Below, in pieces: positions 60,123 through 64,000 of a DNA stretch of 64,000 bases. Under the pieces are notes generated by a model. The model had not been told where the DNA came from. It searched no databases and saw only the letters and a program-made list of their open reading frames with translations. Each line of letters starts with the position of its first letter. Position 1 is the stretch's first letter. The DNA is from Tepiditoga spiralis. GTDB taxonomy: Bacteria; Thermotogota; Thermotogae; Petrotogales; Petrotogaceae. Made by a program: the position numbers and the translations under genes. The DNA lies in contig NZ_AP018712.1 in assembly GCF_014701195.1 (NCBI RefSeq), positions 124,001-188,000 on the forward strand. Reading direction: 5' to 3'.

Positions 60123-61832
60123 CTATTCAATTTCATCAAGATACTTCAACTCTCTTCCAACAAAGACCATCACTACTTTTTTTAATGGCCCATTGAACTC
60201 TTTGTTTATAGTTTTTTCATACCTCTTTATTTGATTTACTGCTTCTTTTATCTTTACTTGATATATTTTTTCTGTATAGTCTTTCTTTTTTATGTATTTT
60301 AACTCTATTATTGCATTGTATGGCACTTCTTCGTATCTTTTAAACATTGCTAAGTCTATGTATCCACCTTCTACTGGATACTCGCTTTTAACGTATGCCC
60401 ATGGTGTTAAGATTAAATAACTAAACAGTAGCATCTTTATGTGCTTTTCACTAAAGCTTTGAAAGTCTCTGTCTGATAGTTTTTTTAATACATCTTCTAT
60501 TTCATTTGCCAACGAGTTTATATTTCCATCTACTAATAACTTTCTTATTGCTATCTTTATCTTTCCTGTATCTATATAGTTTTTTGCTCTTGTTTTTATC
60601 ATTTCTAAGAAGTATTCTGAGTATATCTTTTTTATTGAATAGTTTGGTATTTTTAAGTTCATCACAAATCCTTTTGATTCTATTGTTAAAAAGCCTAAAT
60701 AAAAGAGTAAGGTTTTAACATCGTCTATTTCCATCTTTCTTTCAAGGTTAAATGCTCTTGTTAACTCTTCTATTTCTGTTTTGTCTGTCATTAATATTTC
60801 ATTTAAAAGGTTTCCTATTGCTTCTTTTTCATTATCTATATTATTTATTCCAACAACTTCACCAAGTTTAAATAAATTTTGAATCTTTTTATAATCACTT
60901 GCTATGTTCATATCTATTACATCTTCTGGTTTTCTTTTTTCTCTATTGTATTCAGAAATGAAGTATAAGACCATATCGCTGTTGTAAACCTTTTCACTTG
61001 CACGTTTATTGAACATGTATCCATTGTAGCTAAACTTCATGTCTTGTAAAATATCATCATTTATTTGATACTCTTTGAGAATATCTTTGACTTCACTTTC
61101 AGTGAATCCCATCATTTCATTTAACTCTAAGGTTGTTGACATGTTTTTTGAGATGTTGAATCCACTCGTTAAACTATCTAAGGTTATTGGTGCTACTCCT
61201 GTTATGAATAGTCTGTCTATAACAGATCGTGTTCCTTCTTTTATTACTTCATAAAATTTTCTAACAAAACCTGTTTTACTGACGATATTTTTAAATTCAT
61301 CGAGTTTAAAACTCAAAAGTTCATTTGCAAAGTGGTCGTATTCGTCTATTAATAAGTATATTTTTGTTTTTAAATTTTGTTTATTATATTTGTTTATAAA
61401 TTCTTTAAAAAGTTCTGAAGGTTCATTTTTACTTTTGTCTAATGTAATATTTAAGTTGTACTTATATATAAAAGTATCTAACTTTTCATAAATTTCATCT
61501 TTAAATCCAAATTTCAACTCTTCTTTACTGTCTGTATTCAAACCAGAAAAATTAAACTCTAAAATATGATAACTATTCTTTTTAGGTGTTGGATGTTTTT
61601 GTATGTACAGGTCTTTAAAGATAGTATCAAACTTATCTGAATACTTAATATCGTAGTATTTACTCATAGTGTCAAGCCACAAACTCTTACCAAACTTTCT
61701 TGGCCTTAAAAAGAAGATGTATGATTCTGGCATATCTTCAATTATTTCTATATACTTAGTTTTATCTACATAGTAAAAATTTTCAGTTCGTATTTTTTCA
61801 AAGTTTTGAAGTCCATATGGCACTTTTTTCAT
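60123..61832 (-). CDS. AAA-ATPase-like protein with C-terminal PD-(D/E)XK nuclease domain
   Basis: The protein (569 residues from ATG 61832) belongs to the AAA-ATPase_like/PDDEXK_9 group: VPYGLQNFEKIRTENFYYVDKTKYIE at the start, Walker A-like FLRPRKFGKSLWL near 41-53 and Walker B-like IYLLIDEYDHFANEL near 157. The C-terminal nuclease part has YPVEGGYIDLAMF and NAIIELKYIKKKDY, the D...ExK pattern near 496-523. These genes occur in many variable copies in Marinitoga, Petrotoga and other anaerobes and are suspected mobile or defence-related; no function is proven. G+C in the gene looks higher than its neighbours. The GTG 61841 lies in the RBS GAGGTGA, so ATG 61832 is chosen. Confidence 0.82.
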   Translation of the reverse strand: MKKVPYGLQNFEKIRTENFYYVDKTKYIEIIEDMPESYIFFLRPRKFGKSLWLDTMSKYYDIKYSDKFDTIFKDLYIQKHPTPKKNSYHILEFNFSGLNTDSKEELKFGFKDEIYEKLDTFIYKYNLNITLDKSKNEPSELFKEFINKYNKQNLKTKIYLLIDEYDHFANELLSFKLDEFKNIVSKTGFVRKFYEVIKEGTRSVIDRLFITGVAPITLDSLTSGFNISKNMSTTLELNEMMGFTESEVKDILKEYQINDDILQDMKFSYNGYMFNKRASEKVYNSDMVLYFISEYNREKRKPEDVIDMNIASDYKKIQNLFKLGEVVGINNIDNEKEAIGNLLNEILMTDKTEIEELTRAFNLERKMEIDDVKTLLFYLGFLTIESKGFVMNLKIPNYSIKKIYSEYFLEMIKTRAKNYIDTGKIKIAIRKLLVDGNINSLANEIEDVLKKLSDRDFQSFSEKHIKMLLFSYLILTPWAYVKSEYPVEGGYIDLAMFKRYEEVPYNAIIELKYIKKKDYTEKIYQVKIKEAVNQIKRYEKTINKEFNGPLKKVVMVFVGRELKYLDEIE

Positions 61833-61841
61833 TTCAATCAC

Positions 61842-62278
61842 CTCTTCTTAATATTATAACATACAAAAGTTTTATAGATTAAAAAAATACAAAATACTAA
61901 GAAAAAACTTCAAATTTTTCTGAGAAAATATTTTTTACCATTCTTTATTTTTCTTATTTTTTTCCCTCATCCTAAAATGGTAAGTAAATGTTTTCGAAGA
62001 CTTGAAATTTTTAGGAAATTTGCATTTGAAAAAGAAGGTTGGAAAAACACGACGTTTTGGAAAGTTCTGGTTCACATGGACGTGAACTCTGAACGTGCCT
62101 TCTTTTTCTTGCTAATTTGCGTTTAGAAAATTTCTTCTGAGAAAATATTTTTTACCATTCTTTATCTCTTTTATTTTTTCACTATTTTCTATCGTTACGT
62201 TCACGCATTTTATGAGTAATTACATAATATTAAACAATAAAACAAAACGGCCTAAAGGCCGTTTTGTTTTATTGTTAG
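61842..62278. repeat. Structured intergenic repeat element beside the AAA/PD-(D/E)XK gene
   Basis: This 437-base gene-free stretch has a perfect 31-base direct repeat (61918-61948 and 62135-62165) with further similarity on both sides. Between the copies is a partly self-complementary region: an arm near 62005-62040 matches, as an imperfect inverted repeat, an arm near 62096-62134. In the centre GTTCAC (62070-62075) pairs with GTGAAC (62082-62087). The central 50 bases are clearly richer in G+C than the flanks. No open reading frame of credible size is seen. It may be a small mobile-element relic or a structured RNA. Confidence 0.6.
62233..62276. terminator. Long perfect hairpin terminator after the cupin gene
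   Basis: A 20-bp perfect inverted repeat (62233-62252 with 62257-62276, loop TAAA) with a GGCC core lies two bases beyond the cupin stop. T-rich arms on either strand make it a bidirectional terminator. Confidence 0.85.
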
Positions 62279-62638
62279 TTATTCTTCATCTGCTGAATTT
62301 GGAATTACACATATAAATTCTAAATCATCTTCTCCAATATTTATAAGTTGATGTTCAACATTTCCAGGAACAAAAATATAATTACCAGCTTCAACTACTT
62401 GATATTCTTCGCCATTAAAAACATTAGCTTTACCTTTTAAAATAAAAATTTCATGTTCCCAATGGTGAGAATGTTTTGGAGAATTACCATTAGGAGCAAC
62501 CGTAAACAATCTCATTACAAAGTTTGGTGCACCCAATTTACTTCCTATTAAAACTCTTTTTTTTACATTTTTTACTGTATCATTGTTAATAAATAAAGGT
62601 TCAATATCATACGCTTTTCCTACAGTTGCTTTTTTCAT
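62279..62638 (-). CDS. Cupin-domain protein
   Basis: The 119-residue protein is a single-domain cupin. The metal motif is PNGNSPKHSHHWEHEIFILKG (near 49-69), which holds two His and a Glu, and the second motif is NYIFVPGNVEHQLINIG with a third His (near 87-103). Small cupins bind a metal and may act as isomerase, dioxygenase or sensor; the substrate is unknown. Only two bases separate it from the jag stop, so it is the last gene of the yidC-jag unit. Confidence 0.88.
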   Translation of the reverse strand: MKKATVGKAYDIEPLFINNDTVKNVKKRVLIGSKLGAPNFVMRLFTVAPNGNSPKHSHHWEHEIFILKGKANVFNGEEYQVVEAGNYIFVPGNVEHQLINIGEDDLEFICVIPNSADEE

Positions 62639-62640
62639 AA

Positions 62641-63300
62641 TTAAGCCCCCTTTGGAGTATACTCTTCTCTACATATTACTACTTTTCTATAAGGTTCAAA
62701 TCCAACAGATTTAGTAATTAAATTAGGATAATGTCTTTTTACATATTCATGAACCATTTTTCTTTCAAAAGAAAACATTGGAGCAAGTTCTATTTCTTCT
62801 TCACCAGATAAAAGTTTTTTTATTGAATTTTCTGTTATTTCTTCTATCTTCTTTCTTCTCTTTTTTCTATAATCTCCTATATCTAATTTAATATCTACCT
62901 TAGTACTAGTCATTCTATTTACATATATCATTATTAAATGCTGTAATGCACCAAGGGTTCTTCCATGCTTACCGATTAAATTCCCAAGACCTTCGCCATT
63001 TAAAAATATAATAATAGTTTTACCATAAATTTTTATTGAAGAAGTTATACCTTCATCAAAACTTTTTGTTATTTCTTTTAAAAACTCACTTATTTGATTT
63101 AATAAATAAGTTTCATTTAAATATGCTTCTATTATTGCAGGTTTACTACCTATTCTTAAAAATCCTTTAACTTCTTTTTGTATTAAAGTATAAGAAATTT
63201 CTTCTTCTTTAACTTTAAAAATTTCTTTAGCTTCTTTTAGCGCCGTTTCAAGATTTTTAGATGTTATTTGCTTTGACTGTATCTTTATCACTCGTTTCAT
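62641..63300 (-). CDS. khpB: RNA-binding protein KhpB/EloR (Jag, SpoIIIJ-associated)
   Basis: The 219-residue protein has the Jag_N domain (about 1-55), a KH domain with the GxxG loop (GNLIGKHGRTLGALQHLIMIYVNR near 108-131) and an R3H domain (SFERKMVHEYVKRHYPNLITKSVGFEPYRKVVI near 178-210). KhpB binds RNA and influences cell elongation and division. Genes for Jag are often beside yidC, as here with a six-base gap. RBS GGGGGC. Confidence 0.92.
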   Translation of the reverse strand: MKRVIKIQSKQITSKNLETALKEAKEIFKVKEEEISYTLIQKEVKGFLRIGSKPAIIEAYLNETYLLNQISEFLKEITKSFDEGITSSIKIYGKTIIIFLNGEGLGNLIGKHGRTLGALQHLIMIYVNRMTSTKVDIKLDIGDYRKKRRKKIEEITENSIKKLLSGEEEIELAPMFSFERKMVHEYVKRHYPNLITKSVGFEPYRKVVICREEYTPKGA

Positions 63301-63306
63301 GCCCCC

Positions 63307-64000
63307 TTATGCCTTTCTTTTTATAGGTTTTGGTCCAAGTCCAAAAAGCTCTCTTAAAGTAATACCTTTAATTCCATATCTTTTATGAGTTATATAAGTA
63401 AGAACAACTTGTATTAAAGCTGTAGTTGTATAATAAATAAACAATCCTGTTGGAAATCCAATAAACATAAATTGGAATACAACACTCATTATTATTTGTT
63501 GCCAAGCCATTTTAGCATCATTAGCACTCCATAAACCAGTTACAATGTATGCAAGAGAAGTTACCAATACTAAAATTATATTTTGAGAAAATCCTCCTTG
63601 TGAAAGATCAGACCAAAATAAAAACTTAGGATTGTATGCAAAACTTTCCCCAAAATAATATATAACGCTGTACAACAAGAAAAATACTGGCATTTGTACT
63701 AATAAAGGTAAACAACCGCTTGCTGGATTATATCCTTTTTCTTTATATAAATTCATCATTGCTTCTTGTTGTTTTTGTGGATTTGAATATTTTTTCTTTA
63801 ACTTTTCTATTTCAGGTTGTAATTGTTTCATCATTATCATGGACTTCATTTGTTTATGATACAAAGGATAAAGAATAACTCTTATAATTAAAGTAAAGAT
63901 TATTATTGCCCATCCAAAGTTTCCTGTCCATTGTTTAAGCATGTATAAAAAGTCTACAAAAAAGTAATATATATTAGAAGACCAATTTAGTGCACCTACA
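63307..64000 (-). CDS. yidC: Membrane protein insertase YidC, 5' end beyond the window
   Basis: The frame stays open from the last base of the window (residues VGALNWSSNIYYFFVDFLYMLK) and runs to the stop at 63307, so ATG 63942 is internal, not the start. The visible part is the conserved YidC/Oxa1 core: GNFGWAIIIFTLIIRVILYPLYHKQMKSM (hydrophilic-groove Arg), QPEIEKLKKKY, EKGYNPASGCLPLLVQMPVFFLLYSVIYY, and FQFMFIGFPTGLFIYYTTTALIQVV. It inserts membrane proteins with or without SecYEG. The C-terminal tail is short and basic. Its neighbours khpB and a cupin gene share the transcript. Confidence 0.95.
   Translation of the reverse strand, partial: VGALNWSSNIYYFFVDFLYMLKQWTGNFGWAIIIFTLIIRVILYPLYHKQMKSMIMMKQLQPEIEKLKKKYSNPQKQQEAMMNLYKEKGYNPASGCLPLLVQMPVFFLLYSVIYYFGESFAYNPKFLFWSDLSQGGFSQNIILVLVTSLAYIVTGLWSANDAKMAWQQIIMSVVFQFMFIGFPTGLFIYYTTTALIQVVLTYITHKRYGIKGITLRELFGLGPKPIKRKA

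Noticed and set aside
61918-62165. A CRISPR array relic
   Set aside because: Only two repeat copies, 186 bases apart, with a self-complementary spacer; spacing is far from CRISPR regularity.
62233-62276. The 20-bp perfect inverted repeat as a transposon end
   Set aside because: Its GGCC core, four-base loop, T-rich arms and place two bases after a stop codon mark it as a terminator.
63307-63942. yidC starting at ATG 63942
   Set aside because: The frame is open and YidC-like upstream to the window edge, so that ATG is internal.

Overview
The window is about 64 kb of low-GC bacterial DNA (roughly 27-29% G+C by eye) from a dense chromosome with strong Shine-Dalgarno sites. The mix of genes suggests an anaerobic fermentative member of the Thermotogota, probably the Petrotogales (Oceanotoga, Geotoga, Petrotoga and Marinitoga relatives). 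It includes SpoVS in a non-sporulating context, KorDA, Opp transporters, pyruvate phosphate dikinase, a carboxybiotin-decarboxylase beta subunit, an archaeal-type asparagine synthetase and PD-(D/E)XK/AAA proteins. This placement is an inference from gene content, not a measured phylogeny.

Layout. 1-211 is the 3' end of cas2, so a CRISPR-cas operon lies just to the left. 309-383 is tRNA-Glu. 458-3130 is a nitrogen-assimilation block: an asparagine-rich leader peptide with a three-way attenuator, a pair of hairpins with complementary loops, an AspRS-like asparagine synthetase, then glnA. Next come a PurH with a degraded transformylase domain, the SRP RNA, a diguanylate cyclase, a dipeptidase, a TetR/HsmA pair and a phosphohexomutase. 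10276-16941 is an oligopeptide ABC transporter on the minus strand. 17136-20463 holds an unknown protein, a pseudouridine synthase, an unknown membrane protein and an RsbW-like kinase.

22040-35136 is a single-direction island of 13 genes with tiny gaps or overlaps for anaerobic purine (xanthine/urate-type) breakdown. It encodes a MocA-like nucleotidyltransferase, three-subunit molybdenum hydroxylase, an unknown six-helix membrane protein, XdhC-type maturation factor, P-loop NTPase, fold-II PLP lyase, YgeY, YgeW, dihydropyrimidinase, SsnA and a PreA-like ferredoxin-fused dehydrogenase. The molybdenum hydroxylase would act on the purine. The amidohydrolases, carbamoyltransferase, peptidase-like hydrolase and PLP lyase would process the ring-opened products, and the carbamoyltransferase could yield carbamoyl phosphate.

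35316-42319 carries a divergent PFK-like protein, DUF4416, a RodZ-like HTH membrane protein, an NSS transporter with a 34-residue MetS-like partner, secF-secD-yajC and tRNA-Asp. 42519-53231 carries a metallophosphoesterase, an orphan binding protein, ppdK, oadB, korDA without korBC, a second diguanylate cyclase, spoVS, a small gene with a terminator-like hairpin inside it, and DUF1385. 53254-57893 is a minus-strand operon joining glgB to a LytS/LytTR two-component system. The right end has a lipoprotein, dprA, an AAA/PD-(D/E)XK protein next to a structured repeat, and yidC-jag-cupin, with yidC cut by the window edge.

The most notable signals are the asparagine attenuator with its loop-loop hairpins, the purine island with an uncharacterised membrane protein, the PurH and PFK homologues that lack key catalytic motifs, and the terminator embedded in a coding sequence at 52145-52175.
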